Positions 1-8,128 are shown, counted from the first letter of the stretch. The stretch is DNA of 14,226 nucleotides from Pseudomonadota bacterium (GCA_023425645.1 JAFACG010000054.1:1-14226), one strand, 5' to 3'. Program-made: numbers and translations. Notes: generated by a model from the sequence alone, not told the origin.

Positions 1-1611
1 GTTCGCCGTCCTCATCGCGCGAGGAGTAATTGGACAGGATGTCGCCCTGGAGGCTGGCGCCCTGCAGGATGTTGATGTTCCGCACCCAGGCGTTGTCAGC
101 AATCTGGATGGCCGCCTTGCGGCCCGAAAGCGGGCCCGAAAGGTCATAGCTGCTGATCAGCGCGCCTTGCAGAATCTCGGGGGGCACATAGTCCTTGCCG
201 TCGACTTTCCACAGCCAGGAGCCGCGGTAGGCGACTGAGTTGCCTTTGGCATTGTTGCCGAAGTCGAACAGTGCGCCCACGCCGTCCTGGCCATCGGCGC
301 GCACCTCGCCCTGCTGCACGATAGTGTGACGGCGGCCATAGCTGAATTGCAGGCCGCGGCCGTACCAGCCCTGAGCGTGGATGCGGGTGGCCCGGGGGAT
401 GATCAATGTGTTCTCGCTGCCGTCCACGCGCACGCCCACCCCGCCGGGGCCGGTGCTGAGCAGATCGGCGGTTTGGGTGATGGTGTTGCGCTCGCCGTAG
501 ATGTGCAGTCCCAGGCCCTGGGTGGCCTGGTTGTATTGGCCGGGCAGGTATAGGCCGTGCCCTCGGCATTGCGGGCGAAAAACCCCTTATTGTTGGTCAG
601 CGTGGCGTCGTTGCCATAGACCGAATAACCGAAGAAATTGCGCCGGTCGATCTCCAGGCCCAGGTCCTGCAGGGCGGCGAGCTCCGCTTCCATGAAGCCC
701 GTGTAGTTGCGATAGGGCTGGTGGCTCATCAGGCTGTTGCGCAGTTCGATGTGGCTCATATAGTCCGGGTCTACGCTGGCTTGCGGATCGTTTTGGTCGT
801 AAAGAATGCTGACGGGGATGCCGGGCATGGCGCCATCGAGCACTTCTTGCACATGTTGGCCAGTAAAGTAGCCTTGATTTTTGCGCAGATCGAAGGCATC
901 GGGGTCATAGGGATTATTGCAGGGGACGCAGAGCACGGCTTGATAGGGCTTGGCGGGCTTGCCATTGTCGTCGCGCAAGCCCGTCGCCCAACGGTTCAGG
1001 TAGGAGTAGAAGTAAGGCGTGGCAGTGCCCGAACCGTACCAGTCCCCGATAGTGTTTGTGATCCCTAATGTATGGCCTAGTTCGTGGAACATGACGGCGT
1101 TGTAGTCGACTTGGTCCGTCAGGGGGAGTAGGCTGGGCGTGACTGGAAGGGTATCAAGGGGCTGCGAGCCTATAAGGATCACGGCGTGCGCCTGCTTGAA
1201 ATCGTTTTCCTTCAACTTGTTCAATAAGGCTGCTTGTAGAGCAGTGATCTTTATACCGCTTGGATCGTCTTCATCGTTGATGTTGTTGCTGTAGGCGCTG
1301 GCAATGTAGTCGTCGTATGTGCCCAGATTGATGATGCCTGGCCGGTAGCCGGGCTTCAAGGTCAAGACTTCAGCCCAGCGTTCGAGCCCCGCACGTATTC
1401 TTCGGTGGGCGTTCTCATCCAGAGAAAATGTGGATTCACGGCCGGCAGGATTGTTGAGGTCGTAGATGCCGTCGCCTGGGTTGTAGATGCGAAGTTCGAA
1501 GGCTGCTTCGCCCTTCTTGTTGTAGATGATTTCGCTTTGATAGGCCTGCGCATTGGCTGAGGCCAAGGCAAACAAGGTCACGCTGAGCAGGGCGTTGATC
1601 TTGAAATCCAT
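1..1611 (-). pseudogene. Metzincin-domain autotransporter-like protein, N-terminal part, frameshifted and cut by the window edge
   Basis: From the ATG at 1611, preceded by AGGGAG nine bases upstream, the protein has a signal peptide (residues 1-23, ending AQA). A zinc-metallopeptidase-like domain follows, with HELGH at 176-180 and a Met-turn-like SLMSHQPYRNY around M295. After Y354 the frame breaks at a TATA stretch (549-552). The original frame stops at 403, giving 402 residues, but a second frame entered by removing two bases (or adding one) stays open to base 1. That second frame reads as coherent beta-helix sequence with repeated G-G-V/L-x-D/Y-G-x-x-N-T units (for example GLGLHIYGERNTI, GVGVRVDGSENTL). 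This architecture matches large surface autotransporters of Bordetella relatives; the beta-barrel would lie outside the window. The break could be a real pseudogene mutation or a sequencing error. The position of the third metzincin zinc ligand is Asn186, so protease activity is uncertain. An upstream extension to 1725 is open but lacks a signal peptide at its start. Confidence 0.75.
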
Positions 1612-1986
1612 AGTGACGAGCTCCCTGTTACAACATCCAGTAAGATGGCGGTAGGTCAAGCGTTGGTAACAGCAGCTCGTAATAACTTGCAAATAAACGA
1701 AAATAAAAAGTATCTTTTGATGCAAGCGACTACGACTTTCATCATGAGGGCTGGGGACGGCGCAGTTTATTCTGTGCGCAGTCAGGCATGACTAGGCTTA
1801 AATGCATAAGCAGGAGCAGATATTGCGGCCGAAGCCAACGAGGACGCTGATAGTTCTGAATGGAGTTTTGAACCGCGGCTTGCCGGCGCTGGCTGGAACA
1901 CGCGGGCGGCTTGAGAGACCTGCGTCTTGCGCGCAGGCAGCCTGCCGCCTTGGCGGCGAAATAGGTGAACCGACGGTTCGTGCTGT
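1612..1986. other. Gene-free interval between autotransporter and small exported protein gene
   Basis: No convincing gene is seen in these 375 bases; a 62-codon frame at 1802-1990 (+) has no recognisable features and no good ribosome binding site. The part near 1680-1760 is AT-rich (TTTTTATTTTCG and TTGCAT on the minus strand) and is the likely promoter region of the leftward autotransporter gene, though no single -35/-10 pair stands out. The part at 1933-1979 holds three small hairpins downstream of the next gene. Confidence 0.5.
1933..1979 (-). terminator. Hairpin cluster downstream of the small exported protein gene
   Basis: Three palindromes lie just past the stop codon at 1987. They are GAACCG-A-CGGTTC (1967-1979), GCCGCC-TT-GGCGGC (1944-1957) and GCAGG-CAG-CCTGC (1933-1945). 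None is followed by a T-run on the minus strand, so a classical intrinsic terminator is not shown. Their place and density suggest 3'-end formation or mRNA protection for the leftward gene. Confidence 0.35.
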
Positions 1987-2376
1987 CTAGCGCAGCGCCG
2001 TCATCGTCAGGGCCTGGGCGATCTTGTCGCTGAGTTGCCGGGGCACGGCCAGAATGGCCGAATTGGCGCTTCGGGCCTGGATGATGTAGGCCGTGGCCTG
2101 ATCCAGCCCTATGCAGTAGACCACCAGAGAACCGCCGCCGATGGGCGCCCCGCCGATGTAGATGCCCAGTTGATCAGGCTCGTTCAACTCCGTGTGCTGC
2201 AGGTAGCCTTCGTCGGCGGCCGTGCGGCGTACCGCGTCCAGGCATTGCGCCACTGACAGGGACGAAATCGAGCGCCGTTCCGCCTGCAGGCCGGCGGGCT
2301 CCGCCTCCTGGGCCAAGGACGACGCCATGGCGCCCGACAAGGCCGCCAGCATGAGCCATTCGCGCAGTTTCAGCAT
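1987..2376 (-). CDS. Small exported protein of unknown function
   Basis: A 129-residue protein starting MLKLREWLMLAALSGAMASSLAQ, a signal peptide with likely cleavage after SLA or LAQ (residues 21-23). The mature part has about 105 residues with only two cysteines, C45 (SVAQC) and C88 (LVVYC), which could form a disulfide in the periplasm. A glycine-rich stretch, IYIGGAPIGGGS, lies at 72-83. I do not recognise the family. The ATG at 2376 is preferred over the upstream ATG at 2412 because GGAGG sits five bases before it and the signal peptide then begins at residue 1. The gene follows mnmE on the same strand after a 171-base gap, with its own likely promoter region there. The SD overlaps a perfect palindrome at 2383-2394. 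Confidence 0.75.
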   Translation of the reverse strand: MLKLREWLMLAALSGAMASSLAQEAEPAGLQAERRSISSLSVAQCLDAVRRTAADEGYLQHTELNEPDQLGIYIGGAPIGGGSLVVYCIGLDQATAYIIQARSANSAILAVPRQLSDKIAQALTMTALR

Positions 2377-2382
2377 GACGTC

Positions 2383-2394
2383 CTCCCGCGGGAG
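2383..2394 (-). promoter_or_regulatory. Palindrome overlapping the SD of the small exported protein gene
   Basis: CTCCCGCGGGAG is a perfect 12-base palindrome. On the transcribed minus strand its distal half overlaps the GGAGG Shine-Dalgarno sequence (2382-2386) of the gene starting at 2376. As RNA its half-sites could pair only intermolecularly or in a strained hairpin, so a translational role is speculative. It may also be a protein-binding dyad. Confidence 0.3.
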
Positions 2395-2405
2395 TGATGG
2401 AGCCC

Positions 2406-2446
2406 TCAGCATAGCGCCGGCCGGGCGGGCTGTTCGACTATGCTGA
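2406..2446. repeat. Perfect 9-bp inverted repeat in the promoter region of the small exported protein gene
   Basis: TCAGCATAG (2406-2414) and CTATGCTGA (2438-2446) are perfect reverse complements separated by 23 bases of very GC-rich sequence. The repeat lies 30-70 bases upstream of the leftward start at 2376 and downstream of mnmE. It could be an operator for the small gene or a stem ending the mnmE transcript; no T-run follows it. AT-rich sequence at 2447-2475 next to it is a plausible promoter core. Confidence 0.45.
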
Positions 2447-2547
2447 ACAATCCATGATTATTTTGCGGGTTAATACGGAGGCGGCCGCCTTCCGGGCGCA
2501 GTCGTTCACTGACTGGCGGGCAGCGACCGGCCAGCCTGGCGCAGGGG

Positions 2548-3921
2548 TCACTTCCCGATGCAGAAACTCGAGAAGATCTCCCCCAGCAGATCGTCGCTGC
2601 TGAATTCGCCGGTAATGGAGCACAGGTCCAGGTGGGCCAGGCGCAGTTCTTCGGCGAACAGGTCCAGGACCTGGTCGCTGTGGGCGGCGTGTCCGGCGGC
2701 CAGGCCCAGGTGGTGGTCGGCGCGTTCCACGGCGCGCAGGTGGCGCTCGCGGGCCAGCCAGGGGGATTCGCTGCCGGGGTTCCAGCCCGCGATGTCCAAC
2801 AGGGTGCGGCGCAGCTCGTCCAGGCCCTGTTTGCGGCGGGCGGAGATGGGCAGCACGGTGGCGCCGTTTTCCTGGGCGGGCAAGGCGGCCTGTTGTTCGG
2901 GTGTGAGCAGGTCGATCTTGTTGTAGACGCGCAGCACGGGCACGTGCGCGGGCAGGCGTTCGGTGATGGCGCCGTCCAGGCTGTCCTGGGGCTGGCGAGC
3001 GTCCAGCAGGTGCACGATGACGTTGGCCTTGGCGATCTCGTCCCAGGTGCGGGCGATGCCGATGCGCTCGACCGTATCGTCTGTTTCACGCAGGCCGGCC
3101 GTGTCCACGATGTGCAGCGGGATGCCTTCGATGTGGATCAGCTGCATGACGCGGTCGCGCGTGGTGCCGGCGATGTCGGTGACGATGGCCACCTCTTCGC
3201 CGGCCAGGGCGTTGAGCAGGCTGGACTTGCCCACATTGGGCTGGCCGGCCAGCACCACGTGCAGGCCTTCACGCAGGATCGCGCCCTGGCGCGACTGCTG
3301 CAGGATGCGGTCCAGTTCGTCCTGTATGCCTTGCAGCGTCTGCGCGGCCTGGTATTTCTCCAGGAAGTCGATTTCTTCCTCTGGAAAGTCCAGGGTGGCT
3401 TCCACCAGCATGCGCAGGTGGATGATGCGATCGGCCAAGGCATTGATGTTGTCGGAGAACACGCCCGACAGCGAGGCCACGGCGCTGCGCGCGGCAGCCT
3501 CCGAGGAGGCGTCGATCAGGTCGGCCACCGCCTCGGCCTGGGCCAGGTCCATGCGATCGTTCAGGAAGGCGCGCTGGGTGAATTCGCCCGGTTCGGCCAG
3601 GCGCAGGCCCAGTTCCCTGCCGGCCTGCAGGCAGCGGTCCAGCACGCGGCGCAGCACCGCCGGTCCGCCGTGGCCCTGCAGTTCCAGCACGTCTTCGCCC
3701 GTGTAGGAATGCGGGCCCTTGAAGAACAATGCGATGCCCTCGTCGATGGTCTGGCCCTGGGCGTCCCTGAAGGGCAGGAAATGCGCGTGGCGCGGCTGCA
3801 GTTCGCGGCCGAACAGGGTCTGCACCAGGGGAGCGAGCTCTTTGCCGGAGACGCGCACGACGCCGATGCCGCCCCGGCCGGGGGCGGTGGCAATGGCCAC
3901 GATGGGAGAGGAACTGGACAT
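2548..3921 (-). CDS. mnmE: tRNA modification GTPase MnmE (TrmE)
   Basis: A 457-residue cytosolic GTPase of typical family length. With MnmG it builds the 5-(carboxymethyl)aminomethyl group on wobble uridine 34 of certain tRNAs. The N-terminal tetrahydrofolate-binding domain spans about 1-118 ([13 protein letters not shown], then [15 protein letters not shown]). A helical domain is split around the G domain. The G domain shows the P-loop GQPNVGKS at 226-233, TTRD at 253-256, DTAGLRE at 273-279 and NKID at 334-337. The protein ends with the family signature FCIGK; Cys454 is the conserved C-terminal cysteine. The ATG at 3921 was chosen because [20 protein letters not shown] matches the usual MnmE N terminus; the open frame continues upstream to 4131 but that part is not family-like. 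No clear Shine-Dalgarno is visible. Unusually, it does not directly follow yidC here. Confidence 0.97.
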   Translation of the reverse strand: MSSSSPIVAIATAPGRGGIGVVRVSGKELAPLVQTLFGRELQPRHAHFLPFRDAQGQTIDEGIALFFKGPHSYTGEDVLELQGHGGPAVLRRVLDRCLQAGRELGLRLAEPGEFTQRAFLNDRMDLAQAEAVADLIDASSEAAARSAVASLSGVFSDNINALADRIIHLRMLVEATLDFPEEEIDFLEKYQAAQTLQGIQDELDRILQQSRQGAILREGLHVVLAGQPNVGKSSLLNALAGEEVAIVTDIAGTTRDRVMQLIHIEGIPLHIVDTAGLRETDDTVERIGIARTWDEIAKANVIVHLLDARQPQDSLDGAITERLPAHVPVLRVYNKIDLLTPEQQAALPAQENGATVLPISARRKQGLDELRRTLLDIAGWNPGSESPWLARERHLRAVERADHHLGLAAGHAAHSDQVLDLFAEELRLAHLDLCSITGEFSSDDLLGEIFSSFCIGK

Positions 3922-4171
3922 GTCGGAAAAACGGAAATGGCGGGATGGGGCTATTGTAATGGAGGCGCACAGGCGCATCCCTGACTGTGCGGCTGCCGCG
4001 TCGCAATGTATTGCCTTGGCGCAATCCCGACTGCAGCGCAGGTCGGCGTAGAGGTGCAACCGCCTTGAACCACTCCAGACCGGCAAACCTGTGCGTGGCC
4101 CATCTGGCCGTGATGGCGCTGTCCTGGTCACCGCTGCGTGGAACCGGAAGTCAGCCTGGCAGCAGGTCAGC

Positions 4172-4774
4172 TCAGTTGTCGTTGACGCAGACCACCAAGA
4201 TTTCCACGCTCTCGCCGTGCTCGCACAGGTAGATGTGGCCCAGGTTGCTGTCGAAGTAGATGCTGTCGCGCGCCTGCAGCACGTGGCGCCGTCCGTCCTG
4301 GAACTGCATGGTCAGTTGGCCGTCGATCACGAAGATGAATTCCTCGCCCTGGTGCTGGCTGAAGTCGCTGGCGTCGCGCGGCTGGCCGGCCAGCACGCGG
4401 CCGTGCATGGGGATCATCTTCTTGTTGATCCATTCGGACGCCAGCATGCCATACTCATAGCGATGGGCGTGATAGGTGACGGTGCGCGAGGCGCGTCCCA
4501 CCAGGATGTCCAGGCCGGATTCCTTCTGGTCGCGCGGCGTCTTGAACAGATCGGACAGATCCATCTTCAGGGCGCGGCTGACGGCCAGGAATTTTTCGTA
4601 GCTCAAGCCGATCAGGCCGCGTTCGGCCTTGGACAGCGTGGACAGGGAGACATTGGACAGGCGAGCCAGCATCAACAGGGTCAAGCCCTGTCGCTTGCGT
4701 TCATCGCGGATGCGCGCCCCCATCGCCGTTTTGCTCAACAGGTTGGGCGCGGTGCTTGCCGAATCTTTTGTCAT
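4172..4774 (-). CDS. XRE-family transcriptional regulator with C-terminal cupin domain
   Basis: A 200-residue protein. An N-terminal lambda-repressor-like helix-turn-helix covers about 19-76 ([28 protein letters not shown], then SKAERG, with LSDLF closing the domain). A cupin_2 beta-barrel covers about 125-197, with a motif around H141[11 protein letters not shown] and a second around D170-H180. Proteins of this layout usually sense a small ligand through the cupin and control an adjacent catabolic operon. It is divergent from the deacylase operon across only 110 bases, so it is inferred to be that operon's local regulator, probably also autoregulated. The ATG at 4774 gives a standard N terminus; the ribosome binding site is weak (TAGG). 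The 250 bases between its stop and mnmE hold no gene or clear terminator. Confidence 0.92.
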   Translation of the reverse strand: MTKDSASTAPNLLSKTAMGARIRDERKRQGLTLLMLARLSNVSLSTLSKAERGLIGLSYEKFLAVSRALKMDLSDLFKTPRDQKESGLDILVGRASRTVTYHAHRYEYGMLASEWINKKMIPMHGRVLAGQPRDASDFSQHQGEEFIFVIDGQLTMQFQDGRRHVLQARDSIYFDSNLGHIYLCEHGESVEILVVCVNDN

Positions 4775-4884
4775 AACCTATTAGAATAAAGGAAACTGGT
4801 TTTATAGATATTATTAATTTTCTTATACGAAAACTCTGTCCTATCGTATGTAAGATATAAGGTTTACGTCAGGAGAAAAAAGGC
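4775..4884. promoter_or_regulatory. Divergent promoter/operator region of the regulator and the catabolic operon
   Basis: These 110 bases are strikingly AT-rich against the surrounding high-GC sequence and must carry both divergent promoters. An imperfect inverted repeat, TCTTATACGA (4821-4830) and TCGTATGTAAGA (4844-4855), differs only by a two-base insertion in one arm and is the best candidate operator for the XRE-cupin protein. Candidate -10 elements are TATTAT (4809-4814) and TAAGAT (4851-4856) on the plus strand; -35 elements are not clear. AGGAG nine bases before the ATG at 4885 is the operon's first ribosome binding site. Confidence 0.6.
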
Positions 4885-6081
4885 ATGACTGCGTTGTTTG
4901 ATCCTACTGTTTATCCCTCCAGCTCGGTCGATTGGATCAAAAAGCTGATTGCTTATGATACGACAAGCCGTGAATCTAATCTTGGCCTGATCCATGATGT
5001 GCAAACCTATTTGCACCTGCAGGGCCTGGAGACGGTGCTGACGCACGACCCGAGCGGACGCAAGGCCAATCTGTTCGCCACCATTCCCGCGGCCGACGGC
5101 CGCCGCACGGGCGGCATCGTGCTCTCCGGTCACACCGACGTGGTACCCGTGGACGGCCAGAACTGGACCAGCGATCCCTTCAAGCCCGAAGTGCGGGACG
5201 GCCGCCTGTACGGCCGCGGCGCCTGCGACATGAAAGGGTTTGTGGGAGTGACCCTGCAACTGGTTCACGAAATGCTGTCCACCCCCTTGGCGCACCCCAT
5301 TCATCTGGCCTATTCCTACGACGAGGAAGTGGGCTGCGTGGGCGCCCCGGTCATGATCGACGATCTGGTGCGCCGCGGCGTGAACCCCGATGGCTGCGTG
5401 GTGGGCGAGCCCACCAGCATGCGCACCATCGTGGCGCACAAGGGCATCAATGCCTACCGTTGCCGGGTGCATGGCCATGCGGCGCACTCCTCGCTGACGC
5501 CCAAGGGCCTGAACGCCATCGAATACGCGGCGCGCATCATCACGGCCATTCGCGAGCTGGCCGACGACTACAAGAGCCTGGGCCCTTACGACCACGATTT
5601 CGACGTGCCCTTCACCACCTTGCAGACCAGCATGATCCGCGGCGGCATCGCTCTGAATACCGTGCCGGACCTGTGCGAGTTCGAATTCGAGTACCGCAAC
5701 CTGCCCGGCGTCGATCCCGAGCCCATTCTGCAGGAGATCCGCGAATTCATCGAAGGCCAGGTGCTGCCCGCCATGCGTCGCGAGCATCCCAACGCCGCCG
5801 TGGAGCTGGAGAAGCTGGCCAGCGCTCCCGGCCTGAACCCCGAGGAGCAGGCGGCCATCACCAAGCTGGTGCGCGAGCTGACGCGCGACGACACCGTGCG
5901 CAAGGTGGCCTACGGCACCGAGGCGGGCCTGTTTCAGCGCGCCGGCGTGCCGTCCATCATCTGCGGTCCAGGCAATATCGAACAGGCGCATCGTCCGGAC
6001 GAGTACGTGGAACTGGCCCAGATCGAGCAGTGCGAGCAGTTTCTGCGGGCCTTGATCCGCACCCAGGCCGTCCGGCCCTGA
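4885..6081 (+). CDS. M20 family metallo-deacylase, acetylornithine deacetylase (ArgE)-type
   Basis: A 398-residue cytosolic enzyme of the M20 aminoacylase/ArgE family, expected to hydrolyse an N-acyl amino acid to free amino acid and carboxylate. The di-metal site is complete: H83 and D85 in SGHTDVVP, D115 in GRGACDMKG, E147-E148 in DEEVGC, E175 in GEPT and H369 in QAHRPDEY. The lid/dimerisation domain spans about 182-295, with HGHAAHSS around H198-H201. It resembles ArgE more than DapE in these motifs. It is the first gene of the operon, 33 bases from the next. Its partners are a PLP lyase, an OCD-type protein and a solute receptor, so a catabolic role on an imported N-acyl amino acid is more likely than arginine biosynthesis. 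That is inference from context, and true ArgE activity is not excluded. Confidence 0.92.
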   Translation: MTALFDPTVYPSSSVDWIKKLIAYDTTSRESNLGLIHDVQTYLHLQGLETVLTHDPSGRKANLFATIPAADGRRTGGIVLSGHTDVVPVDGQNWTSDPFKPEVRDGRLYGRGACDMKGFVGVTLQLVHEMLSTPLAHPIHLAYSYDEEVGCVGAPVMIDDLVRRGVNPDGCVVGEPTSMRTIVAHKGINAYRCRVHGHAAHSSLTPKGLNAIEYAARIITAIRELADDYKSLGPYDHDFDVPFTTLQTSMIRGGIALNTVPDLCEFEFEYRNLPGVDPEPILQEIREFIEGQVLPAMRREHPNAAVELEKLASAPGLNPEEQAAITKLVRELTRDDTVRKVAYGTEAGLFQRAGVPSIICGPGNIEQAHRPDEYVELAQIEQCEQFLRALIRTQAVRP

Positions 6082-6114
6082 CAGCCCGCAGAGGCTGGTT
6101 TCAGAGACACAACC

Positions 6115-7089
6115 ATGACACAAGAAAAAGTTACCCAGGAAAATGTGGCGCGGGCGCATGAGCGCCTGCGCTCCTACGTGCGCCAGACGCCGGTGTTCGA
6201 CTACGACAGCCGGCGCCTGGACAGTTCGGTCAATTTCAAGTTCGAACACCTGCAGCGTTCGGGCACCTTCAAGGTGCGCGGCGCCTTCAACAATCTGCTC
6301 AGCCTGTCCGAGGAGCAGCGCCGCCGGGGCGTGACCTGCGTGTCCGCGGGCAACCATGCCGTGGCCGTGGCCTACGCCGCCCATGAAATGGGCGTCAGGG
6401 CCAAGACCGTCATGATCAGCACGGCCAGCCCGGCCCGTGTGGCCCTGTGCCGCCAGTTCGGCGCGGATATCGTGTTCGCCGACAACGGCGAGCAGGCCTT
6501 CGAGCTGGTGCGCCAGATCGAACGCGACGAACAGATGAGCTTCATCCACCCTTTCAGTTCCTACCCCACCGTCATGGGCACGGCCACGCTGGGCCATGAA
6601 TGGCTGCAACAGGCCGGCAAGCTGGACGCGGTGCTGGTGCCCATAGGCGGCGGCGGCCTGGCGGCCGGCGTGTCGGCCGCGGTGAAGCTGTGGCAGCCCG
6701 ACTGCGTGGTCTACGGCATCGAGCCCGCGGGCGCCAACGTCATGGCGCTCAGCCGTGCGGCGGGGCAGCCGCAGAAGATCGGCGCCATGCAGTCCATCGC
6801 CGACAGCCTGATGGCTCCGCACACCGACGAATTCAGCTTCCGCATCTGCCAGGACAATATCGATGCCCTGGAGACGGTGACCGAGGACCAGATCCGTTCG
6901 GCCATGCATTTTCTGTTCGAGGAGTTCAAGATGGCCACCGAGCCGGCCTGCGCCGTGGCCACCGCCGCCTTGATGCATCCCTTGCGCGACCGTCTGGCGG
7001 GCCAGCGCGTGGGCGTGCTGTTCTGTGGTTCCAACACGGATACGGATACCTATGTGCGCCACATCACCACGCCGCTGGCGCGGGGGTGA
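6115..7089 (+). CDS. Threonine/serine dehydratase-like PLP-dependent enzyme (fold type II)
   Basis: A 324-residue PLP enzyme of the threonine dehydratase / hydroxyaspartate ammonia-lyase group. The PLP lysine is K53 in SGTFKVRGA, the substrate loop is SAGNHA at 77-82 (N80), and the phosphate-binding loop is GGGGL at 178-182. It ends soon after FCGSNTD, the usual C-terminal PLP-contact region, and has no ACT-like regulatory domain. That fits a degradative or specialised lyase rather than the longer biosynthetic IlvA. Such enzymes remove water and then ammonia from a beta-hydroxy amino acid. It lies between the deacylase (33-base gap) and the OCD-type gene (3-base gap), so tight co-translation is likely. 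EutB of hydroxyectoine use and BhcB of the beta-hydroxyaspartate cycle belong to the same superfamily and also pair with OCD-type proteins. The exact substrate cannot be read from sequence. Confidence 0.9.
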   Translation: MTQEKVTQENVARAHERLRSYVRQTPVFDYDSRRLDSSVNFKFEHLQRSGTFKVRGAFNNLLSLSEEQRRRGVTCVSAGNHAVAVAYAAHEMGVRAKTVMISTASPARVALCRQFGADIVFADNGEQAFELVRQIERDEQMSFIHPFSSYPTVMGTATLGHEWLQQAGKLDAVLVPIGGGGLAAGVSAAVKLWQPDCVVYGIEPAGANVMALSRAAGQPQKIGAMQSIADSLMAPHTDEFSFRICQDNIDALETVTEDQIRSAMHFLFEEFKMATEPACAVATAALMHPLRDRLAGQRVGVLFCGSNTDTDTYVRHITTPLARG

Positions 7090-7092
7090 TCC

Positions 7093-8097
7093 ATGGACCA
7101 TTCCGTGTATGTGGCCAACGCCGACGAGGTGTTTGGCGGCCTGGAGCTGGGCGCGGCCATTGAATTGATGCGCCAGGGTTTTGCCGCCATGCAGCAGGGG
7201 CGGATCGACCAGCCGCTGCGCACCATCGTGCGCAGTCCGCTGGCGGCCGGCTTTCTGGGCATGATGCCGGCCTGCGTCGACCTGCCCGAGATCTACCCCG
7301 AGCCCCTGTACGGCGCCAAGATGGGCACGCTGTTCCCGGACAATGTGCGTCTGGGCAAGGACCCGCACCAGGGCTGCGTGCTGCTCATGAGCGCCCGCAC
7401 GGGCGAGACGCGCGCCATCCTGGACGCCAGCAGCGTCACCGCCCTGCGCACGGCGGCGGTGACCGGCCTGGCCACGGACCTGCTGGCCAGGCCCGATGCG
7501 AGCGTGCTGACGCTGTTCGGCGGCGGCCACCAGGCCTTGTGGCAGCTGCGCGCCGTCGCCCAGGTGCGCGCCTTGAGCAAGGTGTTCGTGGTGACGCGAT
7601 CGCCGGCGTCGGCTCGTCATTTTATGCAAGAGGCCCAGCCTTATATTGCTTGCCCCCTGTTTGCGGATGTGGCGCCCGAGCAGGCCGTGGCACAATCCGA
7701 TCTGGTCTTGACCGCCACCAGTTCGGCCACGCCCGTGCTGCAGCGCGACTGGCTGCGGCCGGGAACGCATGTGACGGCCATGGGATCGAGCACGCCGGCC
7801 AGCCGCGAGCTGGACGGCCCCACCATGGCGGCGGGCCGCCTGTTCGTGGACCGGGCCCAGTCCACCCGCACCGAGTCCGGAGAGTTCCTGGACGCCTGCC
7901 GGGAAGGCTGGCTGAGCGCCGATACGCCGCTGACCGAGCTGGGCGCCATCCTGGAGGGACAGGTGCCGGGCCGTCTGGACCGCGAGGAGATCACGATATT
8001 CAAGTCATTGGGGCTGGCTTTCGAGGATGTGCTGACGGCCGCCGCACTGTTGAGTCGCCATGTCCGGGAAGGGCATGGACGTTTGGTTGAACTTTAA
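7093..8097 (+). CDS. Ornithine cyclodeaminase / mu-crystallin family protein
   Basis: A 334-residue NAD(P)-binding protein of the OCD/mu-crystallin family, which includes ornithine cyclodeaminase, alanine dehydrogenase and several imine reductases. Family motifs are present: YGAKMGTLFPDN (K76), SVTALRTAA (residues 114-122), a modified dinucleotide-binding loop GGGHQA at 143-148, and TIFKSLGLAFEDV at 301-313. At the position where ornithine cyclodeaminase carries its catalytic Asp in a GAD-x-P motif, this protein reads GSSTP (231-235). That argues for a dehydrogenase or imine reductase rather than a true cyclodeaminase; the alignment is from memory. The start lies three bases past the lyase stop, with GGGGG as ribosome binding site, so the two are probably translationally coupled. 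Its likely job is to act on the product of the upstream lyase. Confidence 0.9.
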   Translation: MDHSVYVANADEVFGGLELGAAIELMRQGFAAMQQGRIDQPLRTIVRSPLAAGFLGMMPACVDLPEIYPEPLYGAKMGTLFPDNVRLGKDPHQGCVLLMSARTGETRAILDASSVTALRTAAVTGLATDLLARPDASVLTLFGGGHQALWQLRAVAQVRALSKVFVVTRSPASARHFMQEAQPYIACPLFADVAPEQAVAQSDLVLTATSSATPVLQRDWLRPGTHVTAMGSSTPASRELDGPTMAAGRLFVDRAQSTRTESGEFLDACREGWLSADTPLTELGAILEGQVPGRLDREEITIFKSLGLAFEDVLTAAALLSRHVREGHGRLVEL

Positions 8098-8099
8098 AA

Positions 8100-8114
8100 G
8101 CGTCATGAAGACGC
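8100..8114 (+). repeat. Small stem-loop before the solute-receptor gene
   Basis: GCGTC-ATGAA-GACGC forms a 5-bp stem with a 5-base loop. It lies between the OCD-type stop (8097) and the ribosome binding site of the Bug gene (8129). Intercistronic stem-loops before periplasmic binding protein genes can stabilise the downstream message; this one is short and may be chance. Confidence 0.3.
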
Positions 8115-8128
8115 CGGGGAGCTGAGCG

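Noticed and set aside
1802..1990. A 62-codon frame on the plus strand in the gap left of the small exported protein gene
   Set aside because: It has no ribosome binding site, signal peptide, domain or conserved-looking composition, and it crosses the hairpin cluster and the end of the opposing gene.
2632..3984. A 450-codon open frame antisense to mnmE
   Set aside because: It is a shadow of mnmE in a high-GC genome, with Gly/Gln/Ala-rich composition and no domain.
4864..7770. A 968-codon open frame on the minus strand opposite the catabolic operon
   Set aside because: It lies antisense to three genes with intact catalytic motifs, has low-complexity His/Gly/Ala/Gln-rich composition and no recognisable domain. 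It is the expected by-product of strong GC bias at third codon positions.
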